From Membranipora membranacea (Eukaryota; Bryozoa; Gymnolaemata; Cheilostomatida; Membraniporidae), in assembly GCA_914767715.1 (NCBI GenBank), contig OU612068.1, forward strand, positions 9,238,001 to 9,302,000: 64,000 nt of DNA, written 5' to 3'. Position numbers and translations under genes: made by a program. Below are positions 12,901 to 25,102 of the stretch, in pieces (within the stretch, counting starts at the first letter, position 1; every line of letters begins with the position of its first letter). Under the pieces are notes generated by a model. The model saw only the letters and a list, made by a program, of their open reading frames with translations, was not told where the DNA came from and made no database searches.

Positions 12901-15900
12901 TACTGAGAATATACCAGATATGTGAGGAATTTTGGCAATACAGCTCAAAGAACTTCGGTTTGGTCATCTTTTAAATACATTTTACTGTGAATGGAAAAAT
13001 GCGGATAGAGCGATGCTAGCTGCAGCGCCTCACTTGAGACTGGTGAAGACATCACTGTCTGGGGACTTGATTGTGCTGGAGATGCATGAAATGTCAATAA
13101 GTGCTCCCTTCCTGCTTTCAAATGTGATGAGTACGATTAGCTATGGAAGCACTGATGGTATTCAAGTAGTCTAGACATGCTCATGAATGATCAAACAATA
13201 ATTTTTTTCTGCATATTTTCTAAGAATTCACACAGTCTCTGTCAAGTAACTTTGTTTAACGCTGGTGTAGTGAGTATCAACATTCCTCACAACATGCCTG
13301 CTAGTGACTCAGTATCAGATCTCAGATTGACACCTGACCAATGACATACACATGGGGTTACTATGCTATCTTTTCACTATTTTGAACATCCGTTGGCCAA
13401 CAAGTACCTGCCATTTTTCAATCATTTTGGGTGACCAGCACGTTTGGCACAGCACATTTTGGGCGACCAGCACATATTTTGTGACACTGACATGACATAT
13501 CCTTGACCAACGCTAAGTTTGCCAGATCCTGGACCTGACTTGAGCGAACGTCTAAAACACAGATTACCCTCAATTTGATTGCCTGAGGCAGTCACTCAAA
13601 TAGAGGCATCTCCATATACCTGAATCTTGACGAACAGTCCGGATTTGAGATTCAGGAATAATGTATGGTGGCACAGATCATCGGCCAAAGCAGTAGGATC
13701 CTGACTAGGATTACACCTACAGCATATCCCAACTCCCCAACACGTGAATAAGCTGCCGTGATTACATTAATACATACATTATATTATATTCCTGTACTGA
13801 CCTGACACATTCTAACATCGTTTACATATGTACCGTGCTGACTGCCCAGCTCAATCAGATAGTAACATCTATCACTTTCCGAGTATGTTATCTTGCAGTG
13901 ACACTGAAACAAAAATAATCGGAGGGTTAAGTTGCTAGAAAACAGTACTGACTAAAATTTGAAAGTGACAGGTTAGCATGACTCCACAATGTTTGGATTT
14001 TGAATTAGCATTTCACTTCTACCTATGTTACCAACTTATAATACTTTCACATCCAATAACTAGCCGGTCAAGTGCATACATCAACAGTTCGGCCCTTGAA
14101 AGACATGAAGATCCAGCCCAAGGTATGGTATTGATAGGGGAAGTTTCCCTGTGTGAAGGTATTTGGCAAGGCTGATTTCCCAGCACACACAGCTAACATT
14201 TGAAACCCTGCAGCTCCCTTAATCTCAAATAATTTATGAACACTCTAACATTAGTTTTATTCTCAAATGTGAGGTTTTAGTATTATAATATTCATAATAA
14301 ATTTATCAAAGTTTAGAATTTACATAAATGACAACAGTGCGTGTACTTGCTAGACCAAATCAAAAAATTTGAAGGTTGGAATTTAATTATTATATCAAAA
14401 CTGAATTACAAATTAGCTGACATACAGTTACACCAAAGGGTGCCATTGAGTTTTTAAATCAACACCTTTTCTGTGACGTCAATCCGTTCAATCAAATATC
14501 AATTATTGCATAATGAACTACACGATTAAAATATAAATTGACTACTGTGACCTTGTGAGGATGTGACCTTGTGAGGATGTGACACTTACCTGGCTGACCT
14601 TCTCCTCTGGTATACATATAGTGGAGTCCTCAGATGATCCTATATTACCTCCTGTGATGGTTATTATATGTAGAGCACCTACGTATAGGCTGTCACTTTC
14701 CTTAACTATGGCTCTGATACAGGGAGGCCTCCATGCTATTTCTAGACGGATAGAAAGAACTTTCTTATAGCGTATAGGTAGACAGAATTCAAGTCTTGAC
14801 TTTTGATGACTTAAAAGATAACAGTTTTGTTAACAAGTCCTACAAAAAGAAAATGAATTTGCAATCTTACTCAAGGAGGACACAATTAGGATAGGCTATG
14901 GTAAGGTAATTGAATCACTTGTCATTGAAGATCAATTTGTATTACATGTAGAGGGAATCAACGTGCGACGGTGATAAACTTTCAGGACCTTGATCACACA
15001 GCAACGCTTTTCTTCAGTCAAGAATGTTAGTGGAACATAGACATGTAAATACCTAAGTAAAGGCTAGCTATATAGATAGCTAAAAGCTAGCATGGTTTAG
15101 TGGGGAGAAAGTCATACTGATATATAAACCTTCACAGACACACATTGTAGTGTGACCGTGATGATAAGTCGAGGTAAGCTATCTAATGCTGACCTGGAGG
15201 TGGTACAGGGTCATCATCACTACTAAGAGAGGATAACTCATCGTCATCATCATCGGCTGCAGCTTCATCACTTGATGTTATCTCCCCTTCTTCCTGATCA
15301 TCTGAGCTGTTGTTAATCTCACCCTCATCTGACTCATTTACTGTCAATACAGGCACCTGATTGGTGGGAGATGAATCATTCGCCTGATTCTGATTGGTTG
15401 ATTTGTGGTCAGATGTTGCACTTTTATTAGATACTTTGCGGTCATATGACTCGGTACTGCCAGCATCATCGTCCATCGATAAGTCAATTGTCAACGGCAT
15501 GCCATCAGTGTCTGGATCAAACTGAATATCATCACTTTTCTTCCGCTTAGCAGTGGATTGTTTTGTTTGTTTGGGTGGCTTAGCCTTTTTGTGACGTTTT
15601 TTACCACTTGTATCCTCTTTACGCTCTGCAGTAGAATTCTACAAGAGAGTAAATAAGAGTGTGCTGATTGTAAGGTGTAAGAAGCTGGCTACCTTTTATG
15701 TTCTGTCTCTGAGCTTCTATTGTTAGATTATGAGAGAAGCTGTATGCTAGGGCGTCTATGCTCTCTACCTACAAAAGATGAAAAGATGGATAAATAAAAC
15801 ACTATTGGCAATGATTGCAACCATATAAGTAACTAATTGGCCAACCAAACAACTACATTGTCCAGACATACATTTGCAGTATCATCCCTACAAATAAGTT

Positions 15901-17385
15901 CTCAAAACTGATGAATAGGCTAATTGCAAAGTAATTGTAAGTTTCAAGCTATGTGAACAGAATATTAAACAATAAACGAACCTCAATGTCTTTACTTGAT
16001 CGCTTTCTCTCTATCTCAGCCTGCTTCTGTTCTCTTCTCTCACGCTTAGCCTGTTTCGCTGCCTTCCGAGCCTCTTTCTCCTGTTTGGCAGCTATATGAT
16101 TGTAATACTGTTCATACTGAGACATGTCGGCTTGTGAGTGAAACTCATATTGACCTGATCTCTCGTTATATCGATAAAATGTGTAAGTGGTGTTGTCATA
16201 ATACAGTTTATTTTCCTAAAATAGAAATGGAGGGTAAATTGTTTTAACCAAATGAACATTCAATCTGACAATACTGTATATATGATATAATATATATATA
16301 TAATATATAATATCATAGTAGCATTCAAGGACAAACATTGATAACACAATCAATACACAAAACAATAAGATTCCAGGTAACTGAAAACTATATTGAAGTT
16401 GTTCCTAACTGATCGAGGTGTGGATACCTCCCAAATTCGATAACTTAACATACCCGGCCTAACAAATTCAACTGCTTGTCCAGCATAACACATCAATTGA
16501 CCTACAAGGCACTCACAGGGTTATAGTAATATCCAGTTTGATGATCGTAGTACATGCCAGAAGCCTCATCATATACATAATCTGACTGAGTGATTGCCTG
16601 CTCAGCAGCAGATCGTAACTGGTCTGCTATGCTCTGTTCCTGGCCATCTTCTGTCACCTCAGCCACAGCCATCGGCTCATATGCAGGCTCTACCGCCTCA
16701 GGCTGGTAAGTAAAAAAAACATCGGTGAAATATTTAACTTTGGCACCAAGGCCGTCTTTAGCATAGCATCAGCAGCAAGGTTGAGATCTGATTGTGTATC
16801 AGAAATGAATCAAACCGCTTCAAACTTGAGAATGAACGAAATTTACCAAGTTTGACAATGTAATAAGTGGGTGAGAGGTCCAGTTGGGTGACAGATCCCC
16901 AGATCACAATGATAACCCTTTTGAAATAGCCGTACCTGCACAACTTGTTCCTCATACAGAGCTGGTGTCTGGACCATGTGATAGTACTCTGCATAGTCTG
17001 TTTGGATCTCTATATCCTTCTTCACGCTGTTAGTCGTCGATGGTTTTTCACTTTTAGTGGGCAATCCTTTGCTTTGTCTCTCCTTATGTAACGTTCGTCG
17101 GAGATCATCCAACTAAATAATGAAGATAAAAAGTGCCATATATGATTAACAGCACATAGGCATGATGCATAATAAGGAAATTTTGAACACAAAAGAAAAC
17201 AAGACTATTATTGAGGCAATTACCTCTTCTATAAGCTGCTTGTTATAATTCTTTGTTTTCTCAAGCTTTCTGTTAACTTTTGACAGTTCTTTGAATGCTT
17301 TGGCAAGCTCTTTCTGACATGCTTCAAGATCAGTGAAGGTTTTGGGCTTCTCTTTGCCTTTCTCCATTTCATACAAACAGGATGC
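6961..17385 (-). CDS. AGGF1: AGGF1: angiogenic factor with G-patch and FHA domains 1
   Basis: Twelve exons join in phase: 17385-17224, 17112-16936, 16702-16517, 16215-15982, 15768-15693, 15625-15194, 14741-14590, 13903-13802, 12357-12195, 10737-10655, 8240-8013 and 7200-6961 (TAG). They give 744 residues, close to the roughly 700 of vertebrate AGGF1, but the first exon and start codon were not found. Domain order matches the family: an N-terminal coiled coil; an IEIQTD motif near residue 85; a Tyr-rich OCRE repeat (about 157-195, with MYYDHQTGYYY); an acidic EEGEIT-type stretch (about 370-415); the WRPPCIR lead-in and FHA domain (about 426-530); FHIHPGTDTCSDCEPG directly after it; and a G-patch (about 637-685, LGWKSGEGLG). 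Family members are nuclear proteins linked to RNA processing and, in vertebrates, vessel growth. The FHA lacks the usual Arg (see findings). Introns hold several MITEs. Confidence 0.93.
8241..9697. repeat. Diverged duplicated blocks inside an AGGF1 intron
   Basis: Two stretches repeat in the same orientation. About 8300-8440 and 9205-9350 share a CAGGGT-AGATACTCATTC start, a GGGAGAC-TA--C-G-CCTCAT core and an ACAATATTATAAAAAT end. About 9002-9115 and 9385-9460 share GACATCTC-G-GAAGT-ACAG and GAGAACCT--GATG, followed by CCTGGTCCCCA. Copies differ at many positions, so the duplication is old. A 125-codon minus frame at 8933-8556 lies between the blocks and has no recognisable domain. Confidence 0.45.
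9698..9811. mobile_element. Palindromic MITE, copy 1 (second copy at 60.5 kb)
   Basis: The core arms 9721-9743 and 9767-9787 pair (GAGTTGCTCCTGA against TCAGGAGCAACTC), with weaker pairing out to TAGACCAAGTT on the left and AACTTGATCTA on the right. The whole unit matches the palindrome at 60509-60632, so this is a dispersed family and not a local hairpin. It sits in the AGGF1 intron between the G-patch exon and the exon at 10655. It has no coding capacity. Confidence 0.6.
11796..12007. mobile_element. 212-bp MITE-like element in an AGGF1 intron
   Basis: It starts GGGGGTCTTTCAATTA at 11796 and ends with the exact reverse complement TAATTGAAAGACCCCC at 12007. A third partial copy of the end (TAATTGAAAGACC) lies inside at about 11916. 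The interior has no open frame. No certain target-site duplication is visible. Confidence 0.5.
16275..16314. repeat. TA-rich microsatellite
   Basis: A run of TATATGATATAATATATATA-type sequence lies in the AGGF1 intron between the two OCRE exons. It is a simple low-complexity repeat. Confidence 0.7.
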
Positions 17386-18993
17386 CTAAAACAATAAATA
17401 ATGGTTTAAGAAGAAATAAATGAGACAGTAAATATAGCAGTAAGAGTGCCTAATGTCACTTGTGACACATGCATAATAATGTGAGAACATACAACAGGCA
17501 GGTATAACTGTGCAAAGACAATAATAATCATGGTTAATTGATAGTAAGCTGAAGACAGCAGCAGTGGAGTGGACTGGGAATTCTGAGTAGTGGTGTACTC
17601 CTTGGTTGGGTGTACTCTACTCAGATGCTGTGTTGGAAGCATTCACAAAACCCATTATGATCATGGCTATACCTATAAAATGATACACTACTGGGTCCAT
17701 TGCTATGATTGTGTATTGGTTAAGCAGTCACAATTGTTATCATGATGATAATAATTCAATTGTCTTCCCAATGGAATTTTTTTTTTATCTTCAAGATAAA
17801 TTGACAACCACTCAAGTTTTACCTGTTCTTAAGATTCAGATTAGCAATGAAACCCTTAATAATTTAGTTGGAGGCGGACCACTAATTCTCTTATAATATT
17901 CTTTCTTTATAAAATAACTCAGGTTAATTTATAGAGGTTCAATCTGAAAACTTTATACGTGGTTTCCGGTCTTGTCTCCTAAAGGCCAAGATTTTCAAAA
18001 TTCAAGGCAAGATTTTCTAGCAGGGGAATTAGACACAATATGAGTTGTGACCCTTGGATATTGGGGAATATTTTTTTCAGATCTTTAAGAAGAGGAGATA
18101 TGGTCTTAACCCCAGGGCTGAAGTCCTCAACTTTTTGTTTTTTATGTGATGGGGATCTCAACCATGGAATCAATCTAATTGGTCAAGCAAGGAGTAAAAT
18201 CCTCCTAGTCCTTGGGTCAAATAAGGGTAACAGAAGTAGCCTGTCTCGATAAGCTTTTATGTTCGAGTTGTCAAGACAGGCTAGGGTAACAGTTGATTTG
18301 TAGTCAATGTGCTGGCTCTAATTGCATAGGCCCCTGTGGGATACATACAAGAATGTTATCCACTGACACAGACTGGCAAGCCTTGGATCCTAATATGCAA
18401 TTGATTCAATCAATAAAGGTAAAAAAAGTGGCAAACTAAGCATCAATAAAGCTGTGTTTGAGTTTCATCAGGTGGTATATTGTTACTTTCAAATTCTCTT
18501 AATCTTACTAGATGCAAGGAGCTAACTCCTTGCTAGATGCCATCACATTTATTTATGACACATTGCATCAGAAATTGAAATGAAAACATATGAATAACTA
18601 CAGATATATTTCTTCTCACTGCAGTAAGTGACTCCTTGCTACCACTTTCATTAAAAGATCCAATTTTTTCCACATACAAAATGTGGAATTTCCATATTTC
18701 TTTCCTAGTTACATGTCCTTCTTATGTCAGATACCCAAGCAAACTGAGGGGAATTAACATCCGTTCAGATGAAACAATATTTGGGAGAAGCAATTCTTAT
18801 GCAGTCGTAGCAGACATATCGCAGCTCGGCCAAGTCTCCGACTCCTGAGTCACCCTATCTTTGCTTTGCAGTGATATTTTTGTGTAATTATATGCCTGAG
18901 GTGTTTCCCCAATACTATGTTTTCTGATTTGCACACAATAAATGTGTTTCGTTTTGACGCAGTTGAATCCCATTGACGGTCGCAGAGTAAGAG
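17386..18993. promoter_or_regulatory. Shared upstream region of AGGF1 and ADAT1
   Basis: AGGF1 (minus) and ADAT1 (plus) diverge from this interval. It must also contain the unresolved first exon of AGGF1, so the true gap is shorter than 1.6 kb. I tested several upstream ATGs on the minus strand (for example near 17642, 18817 and 18976). None gave a convincing phase-0 donor. The interval also holds small palindromes: GCAAGGAG-CTAA-CTCCTTGC near 18520-18540, and an imperfect hairpin with AGCCTGTCT ends at 18238-18282. No TATA box is obvious. A bidirectional promoter is inferred from layout only. Confidence 0.45.
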
Positions 18994-21900
18994 ATGTGGT
19001 ATGAAGAAGTTGCTCAGACAGTTTTTAAATTTTATCAGACCCTCCCAAAAACTGGCAGACCAAATTGGAAGACAGAGTGGACAAATCTCTCAGCTTTTCT
19101 ATCATGTAAGTTGAAATTACCCGAGTGTCTCCTATACTACAATGTGTATTAAAAGTATACACTGAACTTAATTTTACAACCTTAAGCTCAAAACTGTCGA
19201 ATCACGGAAGAAAATATTGAAAAAAATCAAATCTTTTACAAGACCCATTGTAGTCTTATGTTCTCAGTGGAGAGATATCTAAAATAAAATATCAGAAGGA
19301 AAATTTAATACCACGTTAATTATTTCTATTAGGGTGTTTCAAGCAGATTCTCTTTACATATTTACTATTTAGTGTTTTATCTGGCTACCCATATTTTCCT
19401 GTTTCTAGACAACGGAACCGATCTAAGAGTGCTCGCATGTGCAACTGGGACTCGATGTATTGGGAAATCCCACCTCAACAAGGATGGTGTGTCTTTAGCA
19501 TGTTTACATAATATCTGTGGTTTTTTTCTTATCTTTAACAGCCGAGGTTTAAATAGCAAGATCTACAGGACCTATCGTTTCATCTGGGAAAGATGACCTG
19601 ACCTGTTACATGTCTTTTATGGTCAAATTCTCCCATCTGAAAACAATTCATGTTTGGTACCCATGGCGAGTGTTATCAGCTATCTTCTGCATCAGCTCTT
19701 ACATTATTAAAACTGAGCATCTTCTTTTTGCAGGGCATAGACTACATGACAGCCATGCTGAGATCCTTGTGCGGCGAGCTTTTCAAAGGTATGCAAGGTT
19801 GTACAGGGTGGCTCAAAACTATTTGCCAATTACTTTTTAGTGGAATGCCACTTAAGTCCAATATTAACTCAAGTTGATTCCAAAACTTATTACATTTGGC
19901 CCATGTGACCTCGTTGTGTGGTGCCACGATGATTAATCAAGCGCATATTTTATGTTTGAAGGTTGGTTCTGGAAGAAATCTTGTGTCTACACAGCGGGAA
20001 GTGTTCTACTCTACTCGAATCAGATACGGACTGCAGAGTCAAATTGAAATCTGGTTTGAATATAATCTTTTTCACATCCCAGACTCCATGTAAGTGTTAT
20101 GAGCTGACCATCGACAGATACCTATTTGAAACTATGCTAGTTTCTCTACAACAAATAACATATAGAGTATGCAGTTTAGGAGCAGTGACAGAACTTTCAA
20201 AATATTTTCCAGGAATATCAGCTTAAAGTATTTCAATATCCAATCACCATTTTTCCCATAAATTGCACTCTTGGATGCATATTGTAAAATTGGTGGACAC
20301 TGATATTAGCTGTTATATCAAGGAGTAAAAGTTTAAATTTCATTCTGCCAATCTAGCTATAGCTGGGAATGACAAATATAACCATGCATGTAAATAGACA
20401 GTTTTCAGAGCTTTGATTTTGGCCTCAATTTGGAGTTGTCCTCTCTCCAGTTTGGTACTTTTAACCCACACTGCATAGGAAAACGTGCTGAAAAGAGGGT
20501 TATCTTGATAACCACTTATAATAGGATAAAAATTATTTTTGATTCAGAATCTGCAGCATTGAAAACTCATATGGACATACTTTTGGAAATAATTTTAGTA
20601 TTTGGACAGTCAATTATAGCATTTTCTGCCTGTTTTGCGGACAATTTGGCAGAATTTTTCATGAGTTTCGTCACTAAAATCAAGATTTATCAACATTCAA
20701 GCCTCCATTGATTTGGAAACCCTGCCTCACAGACTCACAGTTTTGATTCAGACTCTGAATCAAAACTCATTTTTATCCTAACATAAACGGTTTTCAAGAT
20801 AACCCTCTTTGGCAGGTTTTTCCTATGCGGCGTGGGTTAAAAGTACTAAACTGGAGAGAGGACAACTCCGAATCGAGGCATAAATCAAAGCTCAGAAAAC
20901 TGTCTATTATCTAAATTATGGTATGATTTTGATTCTTGCTATCTCACTTTCATAGGTGGAGATGCATCAATATTTCCAAGACCAGCAGGTGATATTCATC
21001 CTGAAAGAAAACGCCGGCAGGAGGCCAAAATTAGTCATGAACAATCTAAACGTCTGAAGACAATACCAATTACAGAAGAAAGGGAAAAAAATCCAGAGAA
21101 AACATCCAAAGTTGATGCTCAAAATAGTAACAGCGATGTCATCAATATAAAAACTCCTAAAAATGGTCAGAGGACTATGATCCCTGACAGTGATAAAAAT
21201 ACAGAATCGGATGTACGTGAGCATAATGCTACTCAAGACATACAGCTGTCCAAAACTGAATATAAAACTGTGTTCGTTGATGGTGATAGTGACTTGTACA
21301 GAACTGGGGCTAAATGTGTTGTGGGTATGGCTCAGGATAGCCTGGAATCAGGTGAGCATATGGATAGAGGTTGGGAAATCATCACTTGCTCTTAATTAAT
21401 AGATTTTGAGTGCTGTGTCAATATCATGTTTGAAGGATCTATTTAGCATTTTCATAAGGAATGATGGATGATGAGTTTCAAACTTTGATTTGGCATTAGT
21501 AACATAATAGTATTTTATATTCCAAGGTACCCATATATTTTGCTTTGAATTCTAACAGGAAATGGATACCATGTGACAGGAGTTCTGCGCACTAAACCAG
21601 GTCGTGGTGACCGCACTATAAGTCTGAGCTGCAGTGATAAGATTGCCAGGTGGAATATACTGGGCTGTCAGGGCTGTCTCCCCATGCTGTTTTTAAGCGA
21701 ACCAATACGCATAGATCACATTGTCATCTCAGGGTAAGACAACTTATAACTTATAAACTATCAGATTGTCTGCCCAGGGAGGGTCTGCCATAATAACCAT
21801 TAAGATTTAACATCATTATGATGAATATATAAAGCTTAATACAATGTTTTGTTTGAATGCAATTGTAGCCGTAGTTCAAGACTGTTGAAGAGGTTGACCT

Positions 21901-24375
21901 ATTTTAGGTATTCTAGGATTGGTGAAGCCCTAGTATCAACAACATTATATCTCAATCTGCATTTGGCAGACAATAAGACTGCACAGGATATCATGTATTA
22001 GTTGTCAGTTTTGGTTAAGGTGTTCATATGATATGCAAGCTATGGAGAGAGCGTTATTTAGACGTATGGAGCACATATCTGATGTCATACCTCATCCTTA
22101 TAAACTAAACAAACCTCAGATACACTACTTTGGGGATAAGTTTACCGACAGCAAGTCTAGTGCGGAAGCAAGAAATCCAAACTCTAAAATTATCCCATGT
22201 GCCACCAGTAAGTACCTGATCATCAAAATCATGGTGTTTAACGTTTACCTGCTATGGGGAGCTTACTTTGAGAGTTGTAAGTTTCTTTGTTTTTGACCCA
22301 TTCGTCATCACGCAATGTCCATTCCTAGAACAACTGCTGCCACTTGAACAATAAAAGGTCAAACAGGAAACTATGTCCTTCAAACAAAATTTAAGCTAAA
22401 CCCTGACTAGGATAACCAGGAGTTTAGTTTTCGCGGCATTTAGGATTCGCTTTTCGCATTTTTGCATAAGTAGCGAAATTGTATGATAGCGGAAATTACT
22501 TCCTAAGCAATAAACACCACTCAGTTTCATAAACAATGTACAATTATACAGGAATACACCATGCTGTCTCATGCAAGGCAGTGTGGTGTAGTGGTCTAAG
22601 TGTCTGCCTTGCAATCAGATGGAGGGTTATGCCCTGGTTCGAATCCCAGCTTAGACATACTAGCGAAATTTAGTGTATCTTAAATTAAACTCACTCACCA
22701 TAGTAGCGAAATTAAACTCTAGCTAAATTAAACTCCTATAGGGTAATCTCCATTTATACATTATCTGTAAATGTCCACCTGTGGTACAATAGCCTGATGA
22801 AAAGCATTGCCATTATTTATCGAATTACCAAGCATATCAAAAGAAAAATTGGTGGGGAAAAATATGCTGTTGGCTAAAGGAGCCAAAGGAATAGAAGTAA
22901 TGTCTTTCAAATGAGAGTTAGTCAATATAGACACTTTACAGGGTTGTCTTTCCGTAACAAAAGAGAAGATAACCCACCATTATACCCATAGCAGATTGAA
23001 ATGACTGCTTGTTGATTCATTTACTTTCCAGGTATTGTGACCTATATACGGGACGGTGGAGATGGTCCAAACATCGAGGTATCAGTAGATGGCTACAAAC
23101 AAGGTGTTACTAAGAAAGCACTCCACACTCCTAAAGCAAGGTTGGCATGTTAATCAGTTTTTGTTTGTTATTATGCTGAATTTTGATTTTTTTGTCTGCA
23201 ACATCGGTGAGCGAAGTATGACTGATGAATGTCATTACAAGGAATGGAGTGGTCATACCATACCATACCATAGAGCAAATAATTTAGTTTGATTACCAAC
23301 AATAAACATGGGCGTTGTTACTATCACTGTGCTTCACCACTGTCATTCGTTGTGCAATAATTATTGATTGTTAGAAGAGCTCTCAACACTGAGATCAAAC
23401 AATCTTATTACCTCTATTTTAATGGTCTTCACATTAAGGGATGTGAGTGACTTCGTATAACATGAATATGATGTAGCTGACCTGGAGATCAATGTTTGTT
23501 GTAGGTTTACCTGTTTGTATTTCCTCTAAGTGATCCACAGTGATGACAGTGAAGGTCATGGTGTACATGTCCCTTAGGATATTGTACGAGCATTTCATAT
23601 ATTATTGGAAAGCTCTTGGAACAATGATTTCGAAAATATTAGTTTCAGCGTGATGCAAATATTGGTCCATGATTGCAATTGGTACGGCCACTGATATATA
23701 TTATACCAATGGGTACGGCTAGTCTCTTGTCCATTTATTGCTTTATTTACATTTAGACTCTCAATATGCAGATCAGAAATGTTCAAACAAGCTCATGATG
23801 TCTTCAGCAGTCTACCATCAGAGACCAAAACTTCACTTTTTGACTGGTCAGTTAAATATAAACCACACACCCACAAAATTCCGAAACAGTTTCCGCTTAC
23901 GATTACCAACTTCTTCCCTGTATGTGAGGTTGTCACCTGAACTAAACAAACACTCAACTTTTGCCCATAAAGTTTTATTTACTTATATATACAATTTGTT
24001 GTCAATGCACTTCAATGTAACCAATTCAAATCTTCTAAATTTATTTTTGAGACTGAAATTAATCCTAAACAAAAAGTATCGAGTATCCCATCATATCCCC
24101 AATGTCCAGGGTTGTCTAGCCTTCTGCCAACTCCGCCATAGCTTGCTTAGTTTACTGATTTGCATTTAAACAGGATGAATCCTAATTTACATAGTCCTTT
24201 GGAAATTTACCAATATCTGTTACGTTTTAGCCAACAGCTACCGACTACATACCAGGCATGCAAAGAGAAAACAGGATACAGCGCACTATGGAAAACACTC
24301 ACTGACACTGAACCATTTAAGTATTGGCCCCAAAAGGAAAGGTCTTTCTCAGAATTTACAATGGAAGCTGGGTGA
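18994..24375 (+). CDS. ADAT1: ADAT1: tRNA-specific adenosine deaminase 1
   Basis: Ten exons join in phase: 18994-19105, 19409-19486, 19734-19788, 19962-20089, 20956-21351, 21559-21733, 22020-22207, 23032-23140, 23757-23846 and 24174-24375. They encode 510 residues, against about 500 for the vertebrate enzyme, and the MW start matches the family. ADAT1 converts A37 of eukaryotic tRNA-Ala to inosine. All catalytic signatures are present: ATGTRCIG (49-56), zinc-binding His and proton-shuttling Glu in HAE (71-73), the PCG cysteine (125) and the SCSDK cysteine (281) within [20 protein letters not shown]. The variable middle insert (about 130-235, Lys/Asp-rich) is in the usual place. The C-terminus keeps the [12 protein letters not shown] block. 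Intron 4 carries a MITE and intron 7 a tRNA-derived SINE. The gene is head to head with AGGF1 and convergent with the 25-28 kb gene. Confidence 0.96.
20393..20908. mobile_element. MITE with about 140-bp imperfect inverted repeats in ADAT1 intron 4
   Basis: The left end AATAGACAGTTTTC-GAGCTTT and the right end AAAGCTC-GAAAACTGTCTATT are reverse complements. Pairing continues through GGAGTTGTCCTCTCTCCAGT, GTACTTTTAACCCAC and GAGGGTTATCTTGA for about 140 bases, with scattered mismatches. TA lies on both outer sides (20391-20392 and 20908-20909), which would suit a TA target site. There is no transposase frame, so it is non-autonomous. A degraded one-ended relative is at 34440-34529. Confidence 0.65.
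22571..22660 (+). mobile_element. tRNA-derived SINE head in ADAT1 intron 7
   Basis: A box-A-like TGGTGTAGTGGTCTAAGTG at about 22584 is followed by an anticodon-type arm TCTG-CCTTGCAAT-CAGA and a box B GGTTCGAATCCC at 22636-22647. A tRNA-Ala-like loop (CTTGCAA, anticodon TGC) can be read. A cloverleaf acceptor stem for the full-length fold does not pair, so a working tRNA gene is unlikely and a SINE promoter head is preferred. An alternative short fold pairs GTCTAAG with CTTAGAC. Confidence 0.5.
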
Positions 24376-25102
24376 CTTCTGTCTAAAAGCTCATAACAGA
24401 ACTATCGTAGTTCCATGTTTATCACCGGTTGTTGTTCACCTCAGGACACCAGATGACCAAAAACAAGCTGGGAAATTTGGACATCCTTGATAACACATCA
24501 AATCACTTATGAGAAATGCAGGATCTTGGAATTGATAACCTGTCAGTTGCATACAGTTGCCACGATGTCAGATACCGATAGAAGTTATTTCAAGTGCTCT
24601 TACGGATACTGTGTACATTTCTTGTTTGTGGTGGTTTTCCTTTGGTTATATCATTGATATATAATTCATGTTTTATATCAATAGAGAACAGGAAAACATT
24701 AAGTTTATGAACGGAAGGCATTAGAATGAATAGAATCCGATCAATTAAATATCTTATTTTGATAAACTAAAACACCTTAGAATACCTTCAAACGAGACTG
24801 CCTACATTAGGTACCTGAACCATGTCTTGCTGTCGACAATAATAGGAATAAAAACAAGAAGCGTAGTCAAATTATGTAGCAGCTAGCACCAAAGAGTGTT
24901 TATATCTGCCCCTGAAAATCAACAATATTATGATGATCCATACACTATAAATATACTAAGTCTCTGTGATGAACAGTAGAAATTTCAGATGAAAATTTAT
25001 ACAAAAATAAAGAGTTATGAGTGAGTATAAATAAAAAAAGAGAATTCAGAATGAGAATCTGAACCTGCTCCGCACTATAATAACCTGAGTATCGATACAG
25101 GC
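24376..25102. other. Convergent 3' region of ADAT1 and the 25-28 kb gene
   Basis: Downstream of the ADAT1 stop codon, AATAAA-like plus-strand signals occur near 24844 and 25003. No exon or repeat is recognised. It should hold both 3' untranslated regions. Confidence 0.35.

Noticed and set aside
18817-18979. Minus-strand ATG frame as the first AGGF1 exon
   Set aside because: It runs to a stop without a phase-0 donor and has no coiled-coil character.
22571-22660. Possible tRNA-Ala gene
   Set aside because: Box A and box B are present but the full-length acceptor and T stems do not pair, so a SINE head is preferred.
23738-24169. 143-codon plus frame
   Set aside because: It reads through ADAT1 exon 9 into the following intron; splicing at 23846 gives the conserved protein.
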